Assembly (NCBI RefSeq): GCF_900111925.1
Contig: NZ_FOKA01000004.1
Span: 223,319 to 287,318, forward strand
Source: Cellulomonas marina
GTDB lineage: Bacteria; Actinomycetota; Actinomycetes; Actinomycetales; Cellulomonadaceae
DNA: 64,000 nt
Reading direction: 5' to 3'
The notes beneath the pieces are model-generated. The model did not search any database. It saw only the letters and a program-made list of their open reading frames with translations, and was not told the origin of the DNA. Below are positions 15,666 to 24,444 of the stretch, in pieces (position 1 is the first letter of the stretch; each line of letters opens with the position of its first letter). The translations under genes were made by a program, and so were the position numbers.

Positions 15666-18146
15666 TCACAGCGCGATGCCGTCCGCCGAGTTCGAGCGCA
15701 CGTCCCCCGTGGTCGGGTCGTAGACGTCGATGCCGCGAATCTCGACCAGGACCCCCTCGTCCGTCACTCGCACGTCGATGTCGGGCTCCCCGAAGACGGT
15801 GAAGAGGTTCGCGGCCGACGAGTTCTTCAGCAGCTCGTCACCCATCGCCAGGTCGGCGTTCATCCGCACCAGCAGGACGGGGAGCCGACCCAGGCGGTGC
15901 TCGGCCGCCACGTTGGCGAAGCCCTCGCGCTGCGCCTCCTCCACGGCGTCCAGCGCGTTGGCCTCGAAGGCGTAGCCCAGTACCAGCAGCATCTCGACGC
16001 CCGGCATCGCCAACGCCTCGCGCGCCGCGGCCTTCACCATGCGCGCGTCCACCGTGCCGTACTCCGGCCCGAGGGCGACGGCCACCTGCTGGGTGGCGGG
16101 CTCCGCCGTCGACGAGACCGCGCGCGCCGCCTCGAGGTTGGCCTCGGTCGTCGCCGCCGCTACGGCCTGCACGAACCGGCCCGGGTACGGGTCCACCGAC
16201 GTGAGCAGCAATCGCTCCTTCCGGCGACCGTTCTGCACGCCTGCGGTCCGCAAGTTGTCGAAGATCGTCTCCTCGTACGACGAGGTGGGCGAGACGTCCT
16301 CGGCCGCCACGTCCGTGACGCGCGGAGCGGCGGCGTCGGCGGGGAACGCCGCGTCGAACGACGCCGAGCGGTGCGGCGACAGCGACTCGACCGTGAACGT
16401 GCCGGCGACGCGCACCTTCTTCGGGTTCTCGTACGGCTGGTCGTACAGCGTCTCCGTCTCCGCGTGCCGCGCGATGGCGGCGTCGATCTCGGCGCGCGTC
16501 ATGCCCTCACGGATCTCGGGGTTGTTGGCGATCGACTTGAGGGTGACGTGCGGAACGCGCTTGTAGACGAACCCCTGCCGGATGTCGTCCCCGTGGGCGG
16601 TGGTGATGGCGTCCGCCGGCGTCCCGAGGCTGCGCTCCTTGGCAGCCCCCTCTGCAGAGTCGGCCAGCAGGTAGTACGGGAACCGCGCGGCCATGACGCG
16701 CTGCCGGGCGATGGTGATGGCAACCCGCGAGGTGTCGATGGTGATCCACCGTCGTCCCCACTGCTCTGCGACGTAAGCAGTCGTGCCTGAGCCGCACGTG
16801 GGATCGAGGACGAGATCACCGGGGTCCGTCACCATCAGGAGGCAGCGCTCGATAGGCCGAAAAGCGGTCTGAACCACATAGTGCTTTTCCGAGAAGGTGC
16901 CGAGCACCGTGTCGGACCAGATGTGCGTGAGTGGAGCAAGCGGGAAGTCGTCCTCGAATCGCTTGTACGCCAGCACAGTCTTCTGCGCCACGACGCGTCC
17001 AGCCGCGATAGCTCGCCTAACCGTCGGCGCGCTCCAGTGGCGACCTGGCGATGGCAAAAACTGGCGTCCAGCGAAATGCACGGCCTCAGGCGCTTTTGCC
17101 GACGCGCCCTGGCTGGAGATGTCAGCGGCACGGAATGCTCTTGAGCCAACAGGTCGCCGTTGCGGTTCGCTCCGCTCTTCGCTAGTCATGCGGCGGGAAG
17201 TGCCATCTGCCAGTTCGAGCCACGTGAAGGTCGACTCGCCCCGTTCGACGCGAGGGGACCACAAGCGTCGTACTTTCATCTGCGTTCGATCCTGCGCGAA
17301 CCAGATAATGTAATCACTAGTGCGCGCAATAACGTCCGAATCGGTTGCGCCCGACTTAGCGAAAGCTATTTGGCTGACGAAATTCTCTACACCGAAAACT
17401 TCGTCGAGAAGCGACCGGACTAGATGGGCATTCTCTTCGCCAATCTGCACGAAAATGCTGCCCGACTGCGTCAGCAGCCCCCGCGCCACCAGCAGCCGGT
17501 CGCTCAAGTAGGTGAGGTAGGAGTGGATCCCGTCCTCCCACGTGTCGCGGAAGGCCTTGATCTGCTCTGTTTCACGCGCTATGTCGGCGAGGTTGCCGTC
17601 CTTGACGTCCCGCTTGTCCACGCGCGGCTGCCAGTTCGAGCCGAACTTGATGCCGTACGGCGGGTCGATGTAGATGGCCTGCACCTGCCCCCGCAGGTTC
17701 TCGCGCTCGGCCAGCGACGCCATCACGGCGAGCGAGTCGCCGAGGATCATGCGGTTGGCCCACTTGGACCGGTGCCGGTAGTACTCGACGGACTCGAACG
17801 GGCCGAGGTCGTCGAAGGACTCGAACAGCGTGGCCTCGGGCTCGCCCTCCGGCCGCTGCGCGGTGCGACGGAGGTTCTCCACCAGCGCGCGGGGGTCGAT
17901 CTTCTCCTGGATGAAGATCGGGGGCGTCGTCACCTCCAGCACGTCAGCCTGCGCGTCCTTGCCGCGCCACACGAGCTGCGGGTCGAGCTCGGTCTGTCGC
18001 GGCCAGCGGGTGGTCACGGGCGCGGCGACCTCGTCTGCCACGAAGTCCTGACCGTCGACGGTGGGGATGTTGACGCGGCGGTCGTCGTGCCGGACGGCGG
18101 CGACGGGCGTCGGGTCCTTCGGCGCGGTGTGCTTCGGCGCGGGCAT
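15666..18146 (-). CDS. type III-like DNA methyltransferase (Mod), beta class
   Basis: This 826-residue site-specific DNA methyltransferase has the catalytic motif IV DPPYGIKF at residue 161 and the AdoMet motif I as LDPTCGSGTTAYVAEQ at about 447. That order (IV before I) marks the beta class, N6-adenine or N4-cytosine. The specificity region between the motifs (residues about 255-420) is encoded by 16887-17384, where base composition falls (50% G+C in the 60 bases from 17281). This indicates exchange of the recognition domain. The start is one base after the Res stop. It protects host DNA and confers specificity on the Res partner in a type III-like system. Confidence 0.92.
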   Translation of the reverse strand: MPAPKHTAPKDPTPVAAVRHDDRRVNIPTVDGQDFVADEVAAPVTTRWPRQTELDPQLVWRGKDAQADVLEVTTPPIFIQEKIDPRALVENLRRTAQRPEGEPEATLFESFDDLGPFESVEYYRHRSKWANRMILGDSLAVMASLAERENLRGQVQAIYIDPPYGIKFGSNWQPRVDKRDVKDGNLADIARETEQIKAFRDTWEDGIHSYLTYLSDRLLVARGLLTQSGSIFVQIGEENAHLVRSLLDEVFGVENFVSQIAFAKSGATDSDVIARTSDYIIWFAQDRTQMKVRRLWSPRVERGESTFTWLELADGTSRRMTSEERSEPQRRPVGSRAFRAADISSQGASAKAPEAVHFAGRQFLPSPGRHWSAPTVRRAIAAGRVVAQKTVLAYKRFEDDFPLAPLTHIWSDTVLGTFSEKHYVVQTAFRPIERCLLMVTDPGDLVLDPTCGSGTTAYVAEQWGRRWITIDTSRVAITIARQRVMAARFPYYLLADSAEGAAKERSLGTPADAITTAHGDDIRQGFVYKRVPHVTLKSIANNPEIREGMTRAEIDAAIARHAETETLYDQPYENPKKVRVAGTFTVESLSPHRSASFDAAFPADAAAPRVTDVAAEDVSPTSSYEETIFDNLRTAGVQNGRRKERLLLTSVDPYPGRFVQAVAAATTEANLEAARAVSSTAEPATQQVAVALGPEYGTVDARMVKAAAREALAMPGVEMLLVLGYAFEANALDAVEEAQREGFANVAAEHRLGRLPVLLVRMNADLAMGDELLKNSSAANLFTVFGEPDIDVRVTDEGVLVEIRGIDVYDPTTGDVRSNSADGIAL

Positions 18147-18147
18147 G

Positions 18148-21100
18148 TCAGCGGGCTCCTTCGGTGCGCGCGCCGGCGGCGGCCAGCACGAGTCGGGGGT
18201 CGTCGTCGAGGCCTGCGAACAGGTCCTCGCTGTGCCGTGGCGCCAGCGGCTGCCCGGTGATCGGCAGGTCGTCGTAGAGGTTCTGGATGGCGGCGGCGAC
18301 CTCGGTCCGGATGGCGAAGGGGTCCGTAACCTCGACGTAGCCCCAGCGGCCGAACCGCCCGTCGGCGTTCACCGCCGCGCACCACAGGTCACGGGCCGTG
18401 TCGGCCTTGGCCTTCTTGGCCGCCTGGTCCTTGCGGCCACCAGAGACCTCGAGGATCAGGTAGCGCTCGCCGTCGCCCTCTCGCCGTTCCAGCCGGACCA
18501 GGAAGTCGGGCTTGTAGCGGCGGCCCACGCCGTCGTGCACGTACGGGATCGAGAACTCCAGGTGGTCGTTCTTGGTGTACGCGGCGACGCCGTCCATGAC
18601 CTCGAGGTCCTGCGCCGCAATCTTCTCCCACGTGTTGCCGCCACCCACGGCGCTGCCGTCGAGCACGACGTGCGAGACGTGGCTGCGCGCGTTCGTCTCG
18701 TGCACCTGCTTCGTGGTGAGGAAGTCCACCTCCTCGGTGGAGCCCGTGGGGTCGTCCGCGCGGATGAGCGCGCGGACCACCGGCTCGCGCGTACCGGACT
18801 GGCGCATGACGAGACGCTCGATGGCCTCGGCGGCGCGGCTGGCCTCCGTCCCGATGAGCAGCAGGCCGGGGAACGCCTCCCCCGTGTACCGGACGCACTG
18901 GTCCATCCAGGTCCTGGTGATCCGGACGAGCTCAGGCACGAGCCACGGCTTCGGCGCCTGGTGCGGGTCGGCGAAGCGCTTGAGCAGCGTCCGCACCGCC
19001 AGCTTGAACGCGACCTCCGTCGGCCGCATCGCGCGCCACTCGTCCAGCGTGTGCGTCTCACCGACACCGACCACGCCCTCGACCTCGGTCGCCGTGGCGA
19101 CGTGGCCGTTGCCCAGCTCGTAGATGGGAGCGTCGTCGAGGTCGAGGTGCAGACGCTCGTCGGGGAGCTCGAACCGGTAGCCCTGCACGCGCGGGAACAC
19201 GATGCGCGCGGCCTCGCGACCCGCGACGGCCTGGACCCGCACGGCCGGCGGCCGGGGCGGCGGGTCACCGACCGGCCGGTCGGACGGGATGAAGGCGAAC
19301 GGGATGCCGTACACCTCCGCGTACTCGGCCGGGAGCATCCCGTCCTCGTCCAGCGCGTACGAGCGGCGCCGCAGGCCACGGCCCACGACTTGCTCGCAGA
19401 GCAGCTGTGACCCGAAGGCGCGGACGCCGAGCACGTGCGTCACCGTGTTGGCGTCCCACCCCTCGGAGAGCATCGAAACCGAGACCACGCAGCGCACCTG
19501 GCCGCCGAGACGGCCTGGCTTGCCGACCGTGTTGAGCACCTCGCGCAGGAGCTGGGCGTCGTCGAGCTCGTCGGCAGCCGCACCGGTCCGCGCGACGTAC
19601 TCCCGGCGGAACGCCTCGATCTCGTCGGCCGCTGCCGCGCGGAAGTCCTTGCTGACCGACTCTCCCGACTCCAGCTCCGCCGAGTCCACGAGGATCGTCC
19701 GGGGACTGGAGACGCGGCGGCCCTCGACGATGTTGGACAGCAGGGCGAGGGTGCCGGGCTCGGTCCGCGGGTGCACGACGCCCTCGTCGTCGGTCATCTC
19801 GTACTCGTACCCGGCGATCTGGTCGTACACCCACTTCGACACCGTGGTGTTGGGGCAGACGACGATGAAGACCGGCGGTGCGCCGGCTGCGTCCGGCGTC
19901 TCCAACGCGCGCTCCTCCCACCGCGCGAAGGCACGCTGGTAGGACGAGTACAGCGTCTGCAGCGCTCCGGCGAGCACGGCCGGCAACGGGCGCGTCGTGT
20001 CGTGGCCACCGCGGCCCGCGCGCTTCGGCAGCTCGTCACTGACCAACGGCCACAGGTCGCGGTAAGCAACAGTGCTTCCCTCGGCGTCGTCCTTGACCGG
20101 CAGCCGAGGGATCTTCACCAGCCCCGACTCGATGGCGTCCATGAGCGAGAAGTCCGAGACGACCCACGGGTGGATCAGCCCCTCGGGGTAGCCGGAGCCC
20201 GCAAGGAAGTAGGGCGTGGCGGACAGGTCGTAGACGGCCTTGATGCCCACAGCGGCATGGATGCGCTGCAACCCCGAGAACCAGACGCCGGCGTCGTCGT
20301 TGGCCTCCTTCGCCTCCTTCCTGACCTCCGCCTGCAGCCGCCTGACGTCCTCGTCGGTAGAGCGCGGCAGGTAGCAGTGGTGGGCCTCGTCGTTGAGCAC
20401 CATGACGCTGCCCGCCGCGGCCCTGCCCCGCGCCCCACCCACGTCCCGGAGCACCCGGGCGACCATCTGGGCCTCCGTCTCGACGAAGGGGTCGGGGCCG
20501 GTGCGCTGGGCTGCGAGCAACTTCTTCGTCGTAGCGGAGATGCCCTGGCCCTCCTTGCGCGTTCGGAGCATGAACGCGTGGAAGTTCGTCACGGACACGC
20601 GCGCCTGCGACATCTGGGGCCAGAGGTCGGCCGGCACCAGGTCGCGCTCGCGGTAGTAGGACCCCGCGTCGGCGGGGTGCAGGACGCGCAGGCGGTCGCG
20701 GATGGTGATGCCTGGCGTGACGACGAGGAACCGCTGCGTGAACCGGGTGTCGCGCGGGTTGACCGCCTTGTTGAGCGTCTGCCAGGCGATGAGCATCGCC
20801 ATGACGACGGTCTTGCCAGTACCAGTGGCCATCTTGAGGGCCACGCGAGGCAGGCCCGCGTTGTGCGTCGCGTTCTGCTCCGCGAGGGCGTCGAGGACCC
20901 AGCCGGATCCCTGCGCGCCCGCGGAGCGGCCGGTCTCGGCAGTGCGGCGACGTCCTGCCACCTCGGCGACGTAGATCGCCGTCTCCACCGCCTCGCGCTG
21001 GGCGAAGAAGACCCGGTTGTCTCGATCGGGGTCGGACCAGTGCATCAGCAGGCGACGTGTCGTCATCGTCACGCCCGGCCATCTCGCCGTCCGCCACGTG

Positions 21101-21369
21101 CGGACCTCGGCCCGCAGCTGGTTGATCTGCGAGTTGACGTCCTTGCGCTCGCCGGTGAGCGTGACGTCCAGCTCGTCCTGGACGAGCAGGGCCGCGGCCG
21201 CCACCGACCGACCCTTGCGGACCTGCGGCACCGGGACCCACGACTCCGAGGGGCGACGCCGCGGCGCGATGTCGCGGGTGAGGTGTCCTGCGGCGTCCTG
21301 CATCCAGTGCCGGGACGGCTCGTCGTACGGGCGGTTGAGCACGGGGTTGTCGATCATCTCCGCAGGCAC
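18148..21369 (-). CDS. BPTD_3080-type restriction helicase-nuclease (Res)
   Basis: This 1073-residue DEAD/DEAH helicase-nuclease has a start VPAEMIDNPVLNRPYDEPSRHW typical of the BPTD_3080 restriction family (recognised in two parts: MIDNPVLN and PYDEPSRHW). Walker A MATGTGKT is at about residue 180, the DEAH box in LNDEAHH at about 327, SATPYF at 383, and motif VI QVVGRGLRR follows. A PD-(D/E)xK-like nuclease sits at the C-terminus (YKPDF at 952, LILEVSGG at 972). The usual E-x-K lysine position reads E-V-S here. GTG at 21369 was chosen because AGGA lies seven bases upstream, while the ATG at 21357 has its GGAG immediately adjacent. It would cut unmodified DNA with the downstream Mod. Confidence 0.9.
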   Translation of the reverse strand: MPAEMIDNPVLNRPYDEPSRHWMQDAAGHLTRDIAPRRRPSESWVPVPQVRKGRSVAAAALLVQDELDVTLTGERKDVNSQINQLRAEVRTWRTARWPGVTMTTRRLLMHWSDPDRDNRVFFAQREAVETAIYVAEVAGRRRTAETGRSAGAQGSGWVLDALAEQNATHNAGLPRVALKMATGTGKTVVMAMLIAWQTLNKAVNPRDTRFTQRFLVVTPGITIRDRLRVLHPADAGSYYRERDLVPADLWPQMSQARVSVTNFHAFMLRTRKEGQGISATTKKLLAAQRTGPDPFVETEAQMVARVLRDVGGARGRAAAGSVMVLNDEAHHCYLPRSTDEDVRRLQAEVRKEAKEANDDAGVWFSGLQRIHAAVGIKAVYDLSATPYFLAGSGYPEGLIHPWVVSDFSLMDAIESGLVKIPRLPVKDDAEGSTVAYRDLWPLVSDELPKRAGRGGHDTTRPLPAVLAGALQTLYSSYQRAFARWEERALETPDAAGAPPVFIVVCPNTTVSKWVYDQIAGYEYEMTDDEGVVHPRTEPGTLALLSNIVEGRRVSSPRTILVDSAELESGESVSKDFRAAAADEIEAFRREYVARTGAAADELDDAQLLREVLNTVGKPGRLGGQVRCVVSVSMLSEGWDANTVTHVLGVRAFGSQLLCEQVVGRGLRRRSYALDEDGMLPAEYAEVYGIPFAFIPSDRPVGDPPPRPPAVRVQAVAGREAARIVFPRVQGYRFELPDERLHLDLDDAPIYELGNGHVATATEVEGVVGVGETHTLDEWRAMRPTEVAFKLAVRTLLKRFADPHQAPKPWLVPELVRITRTWMDQCVRYTGEAFPGLLLIGTEASRAAEAIERLVMRQSGTREPVVRALIRADDPTGSTEEVDFLTTKQVHETNARSHVSHVVLDGSAVGGGNTWEKIAAQDLEVMDGVAAYTKNDHLEFSIPYVHDGVGRRYKPDFLVRLERREGDGERYLILEVSGGRKDQAAKKAKADTARDLWCAAVNADGRFGRWGYVEVTDPFAIRTEVAAAIQNLYDDLPITGQPLAPRHSEDLFAGLDDDPRLVLAAAGARTEGAR

Positions 21370-21747
21370 CCGGTCATCCTGCCCCGAGGCGGACCCAGCA
21401 CAGCCAAAGCGTGACCGAGTCCGTCGCAATTCATCCGCTACTAGGACCGTCTCGAGGCGATCGGAGGTCAGCCCTGGTCGAGCCGGCGGACCACCTCTCG
21501 ACGTCGGCGCCGAACCGCCCGTCACCGAGGGCACGAACTGCACCGGGACCGCGCAAATGGCTGCGCCAACCGCCCGCGTTGCCCCACCCGGAACTACTCT
21601 GCGGCCTGCTGCGGCTCCTGGACAGCATGTCGACGGCTCCGGAACATGGCGCACATGATCAGGTATGCCCTTCGCACAGATCCGACGCATCCCGCCCCGC
21701 AACGAGAGCTTTGCTAGGTCGGGCTGCCTGGGTCCATCCGCCGCGAG
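21370..21747. other. intergenic region upstream of the restriction operon
   Basis: These 378 bases between the Res start and the lipoprotein stop must carry the promoter of the restriction operon. The G+C is somewhat lower than in flanking genes. No coding frame has recognisable content, and no hairpin or operator stands out. Confidence 0.5.
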
Positions 21748-22383
21748 TCAGGAGCTCGTGTCGATGATCGGGGCGCCGGGGTTGGCGTCTATCAGGGCCT
21801 GCTTGGCCGCGATCGCCTCGGCGGCCGAGTCGCGAATCGTGTTTGGGTTCGCCGCAATGGCTTCCTTCGCCCCTGCGATCGCTCCGTGCGTCAACACGAC
21901 GTACTGCGCAGAGACCGCCTTGCCCTGCTCGAACTGCGGGGCCCGGATGACGATGAACGCGCCGACACCGGCGTCCTCCATCGCCCTAGCGTTGGCCGCC
22001 CGGTCCAGGTTCTGCTGCCCGAAGGACATGACGTCGACCGGTATGCCCCCGGCGACGGCGCGCACGTCCGCCTCCGCCTGCGCCGGCAGGCCCGCGGCCA
22101 CGTCGATGACCACACCGGACCCGTCACCCCTCGGCGACACGTAGACCGCCGCACCAGCCTCGCGGGCCGCGTCGACGTCGCCTTGCGGCACGAGAGCGCC
22201 GACGCTCGTGTCGATGGCAGGAGACGCGGGCACGCTAACGGTCGCCTCCGCCACAGGCACGTCGACGGACGTGCTGACGCTCGACGCCGGGGCAGGGGTC
22301 TTCTGCGCGGTCACGCACCCGCCCAACAGCATCGCCAGGCTGACGCCGGCAACTCCGACGAATCGCTTCATCATCGTGGTCAC
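21748..22383 (-). CDS. putative lipoprotein of unknown function
   Basis: This is a 211-residue protein with a lipoprotein signal peptide: MMKRFVGVAGVSLAMLLGGC, with the acylated Cys in the lipobox LLGGC, then a Ser/Pro/Ala/Val-rich spacer. The mature part has no family I recognise (for example VYVSPRGDGSGVVIDVAAGL, PQFEQGKAVSAQYVVLTHG). GTG at 22383 was chosen since GGAAGG ends five bases before it, while the tandem ATGs three codons later are alternatives. It lies alone between the restriction operon and the divergent guanidine/urea operon. Confidence 0.72.
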   Translation of the reverse strand: MTTMMKRFVGVAGVSLAMLLGGCVTAQKTPAPASSVSTSVDVPVAEATVSVPASPAIDTSVGALVPQGDVDAAREAGAAVYVSPRGDGSGVVIDVAAGLPAQAEADVRAVAGGIPVDVMSFGQQNLDRAANARAMEDAGVGAFIVIRAPQFEQGKAVSAQYVVLTHGAIAGAKEAIAANPNTIRDSAAEAIAAKQALIDANPGAPIIDTSS

Positions 22384-22826
22384 GGTCGCCTTCCTTCCGT
22401 CCCCGCTGGGCGCCCCCGCGATGCGCCACGTCGACATGGCGATGGGCACGGGAACGGCGGCCGGCACCAACGAGAGCACACCGGCTCCGGACAGGCTAAC
22501 TGGGGGCACTGCCCGCGATCTGTACGTTCAACCGGCATCCTGCGCGCTCGCCAACCATGGCGTCTGCACGCCGCAGTCCGGCCGAGATGCTTGCCGTCGC
22601 GCCAAACAAGTCAACGGTTTCGTGAGGCACGGCAGGTTCCGGTCGGTGGCCGACCTTGGCTGACGCGTGCCGGCGCCAGCCCCGTACGACCGAGACCCCC
22701 GATCGATGCTGTTGGGTACGCCGCCATGGGTAGCAGCGACGACTGCGCGGCGAGCGGCAGTAGGAGGCGCCAGTAACACGCCCGCAACACGGGGCACACC
22801 GCGGCGACACAGCAGTGGGGTTCCCT
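22384..22826. other. divergent intergenic region, lipoprotein / guanidine-urea operon
   Basis: About 440 bases hold the promoters of both divergent units. No frame looks coding. A guanidine-I (ykkC) riboswitch was looked for because such operons often carry one, but the conserved core was not found. Confidence 0.45.
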
Positions 22827-22850
22827 GCTTTCTGTCACCGGACAGAAAGC
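22827..22850. promoter_or_regulatory. perfect palindrome abutting the ribosome site of the guanidine/urea operon
   Basis: Arms GCTTTCTGTC (22827-22836) and GACAGAAAGC (22841-22850) are perfect complements around ACCG. The ribosome site AAGGGA (22851-22856) follows at once and the ATG is at 22862. As DNA it looks like a TetR- or GntR-type operator. As RNA it would form a 10-bp hairpin next to the ribosome site and could control translation. The flanking CCCT and AGGG would lengthen the stem. Confidence 0.65.
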
Positions 22851-22861
22851 AAGGGACCGCC

Positions 22862-23746
22862 ATGACGCAGACGACCACCGGCACCGGCACCACCGCTGGC
22901 GCCCGCGCCCACGCACGGGCGCAGGAGGGCTCGCCCGAGGGCCTCGCCGTCGCCGAGCGTCCCTGGCTGCCCGCGCGCACCGCCCCGCTCGACGGGCCGG
23001 ACGCGATCGTCGGCGGCCTGCCCGACGGCGTGACACCCGACGACCTCGTCTGGGCCGAGCGCGTCGCCGCCGGCGGCTACACCCACCGCGAGGTGGCCCG
23101 CGGCACGCACGTCCGGCTCACCGACGTCACCGGCGACGCCTGCGCCTCGGTCCTGCTGTTCCACGCCGGCCACAGCCACGAGCGGCTCAACGTGGCCGAC
23201 ACCGTCAAGGTGCAGTGGCAGGTCTACCCCCGCGTCGGGTACCTGCTGCTGTCGGACCAGGGGCGCGTGCTGGCCAGCGTCGTCGACGACACCTCCGGCC
23301 GCCACGACGCCGTCTTCGGCACCTCGACCGCGGCCCGCAACGTCGATCGCTACGGCGACGGCAGCCCCCAGGGCCGCTCCCCCGCCGGCCGCGAGCTGCT
23401 GGTCCTCGCCGCCGCCAAGCACGGGCTGACCCGCCGCGACGTCGCACCCTGCGTCTCCTTCTTCCAGGGCGTGCGCGTCGACGACGAGGGCGTCGGCCGG
23501 TTCGAGGGCTCCGCCGGGGCCGGCGCGAGCCTCGTCCTGCGCGCCGAGCTGCCGCTGGTCCTCCTCGTCGCGAACACCGCCCACCCGCTGGACCCGCGAC
23601 CGGCGTGGACGTGCGGCCCGCTGGAGGTCACCGCCTGGCGCGGCGCCCCGACGACCCCCGACGACCCGCGGTGGCACGCCACCCCCGAGGGCCGCCGCGC
23701 CTTCGCGAACACCGCCGACCACCTCACCGCCCGGGGGATCGCATGA
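22862..23746 (+). CDS. DUF1989 protein, urea amidolyase-associated protein 1 / carboxyguanidine deiminase subunit
   Basis: This 294-residue DUF1989 protein has family features REVARGTHVRLTDVTGDACAS, GDGSPQGRSPAGREL, a C-x-S-F-F motif in CVSFFQGVRV, and NTAHPLDP. Paired DUF1989 proteins next to a urea-carboxylase-like enzyme have been shown in Pseudomonas to form carboxyguanidine deiminase (CgdAB), which turns carboxyguanidine into allophanate and ammonia. The same role is inferred here. The N-terminus (Thr/Ala/His-rich, about 45 residues) is an extension. It is the first gene of a five-gene operon, and its stop overlaps the next start as ATGA. Confidence 0.85.
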   Translation: MTQTTTGTGTTAGARAHARAQEGSPEGLAVAERPWLPARTAPLDGPDAIVGGLPDGVTPDDLVWAERVAAGGYTHREVARGTHVRLTDVTGDACASVLLFHAGHSHERLNVADTVKVQWQVYPRVGYLLLSDQGRVLASVVDDTSGRHDAVFGTSTAARNVDRYGDGSPQGRSPAGRELLVLAAAKHGLTRRDVAPCVSFFQGVRVDDEGVGRFEGSAGAGASLVLRAELPLVLLVANTAHPLDPRPAWTCGPLEVTAWRGAPTTPDDPRWHATPEGRRAFANTADHLTARGIA

Positions 23747-24444
23747 GCACGACGACGAGCACCACGACGAGCAGCCGGACGAGCACGGGCACCGCCCACC
23801 GCTTCGGCCGCGAGCTCCACCGCGAGACGGTCGCACCGCGCGCCCCCTGGTCCTGGACGCTCCGCGCCGGCCAGGTCCTCACCATCACCGACGTCGACGG
23901 CAACCAGGCCGTGGACTTCCTCGCCTACGACGCCCATGACACCGCGAACGCCTACAGCGCGCAGGCCACGCTGCAGGCGCAGGGCTCGGTCTTCCTCACG
24001 CTCGGGTCCGTCCTGCGCAGCGCGGAGGGCGACGCGCTGCTGACGGTCGTCGCCGACGACGTGGACCGCCACGACACCCTCGGCGGCGCGTGCTCGAAGG
24101 AGTCGAACACGCTGCGCTACGGCCACCACACCTGGGCGCAGCACGCCTGCGCGGACAACTTCCTCGCGGAGCTGTCCCGGTACGGGATGGGCAAGCGCGA
24201 CCAGGTGAGCAACGTCAACTGGTTCATGAACGTCCCCGTCGACCCGGACGGCGCGCTCGGCATCGTCGACGGCATCTCGGCGCCCGGGTTGTCCGTGAGC
24301 ATCCGGGCCGAGCGCGACGTGCTCGTCGTCGTGTCGAACTGCCCGCAGGTCAACAACCCCTGCAACGGCTTCGACCCGAGCCGCGCGGAGATGACCGTGT
24401 GGTCCGGCGACGCCGGTACCGAGGCCGAGGAGGCCGACGCGTGA
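23743..24444 (+). CDS. DUF1989 protein, urea amidolyase-associated protein 2 / carboxyguanidine deiminase subunit
   Basis: This 233-residue second DUF1989 protein has motifs GQVLTITDVDGNQAVDFLAY, GGACSKESNTLRYG, the conserved NVNWFMNVPVDPDG and NCPQVNNPCNGFDPS. The Cys/His/Asn pattern suggests a metal or amidine-binding site. It starts within the previous stop codon (ATGA) and its stop overlaps the carboxylase start (GTGA), so the three are co-translated. It would act with the first DUF1989 protein as one enzyme. The Ser/Thr-rich first 17 residues are not conserved family sequence. Confidence 0.87.
   Translation: MSTTTSTTTSSRTSTGTAHRFGRELHRETVAPRAPWSWTLRAGQVLTITDVDGNQAVDFLAYDAHDTANAYSAQATLQAQGSVFLTLGSVLRSAEGDALLTVVADDVDRHDTLGGACSKESNTLRYGHHTWAQHACADNFLAELSRYGMGKRDQVSNVNWFMNVPVDPDGALGIVDGISAPGLSVSIRAERDVLVVVSNCPQVNNPCNGFDPSRAEMTVWSGDAGTEAEEADA

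Noticed and set aside
22741..22861. Guanidine-I (ykkC) riboswitch before the guanidine/urea operon
   Set aside because: A GGGTTCC stretch is present, but the conserved ykkC core and pairing were not found. A simple palindrome explains the structure better. A covariance-model search would settle it.
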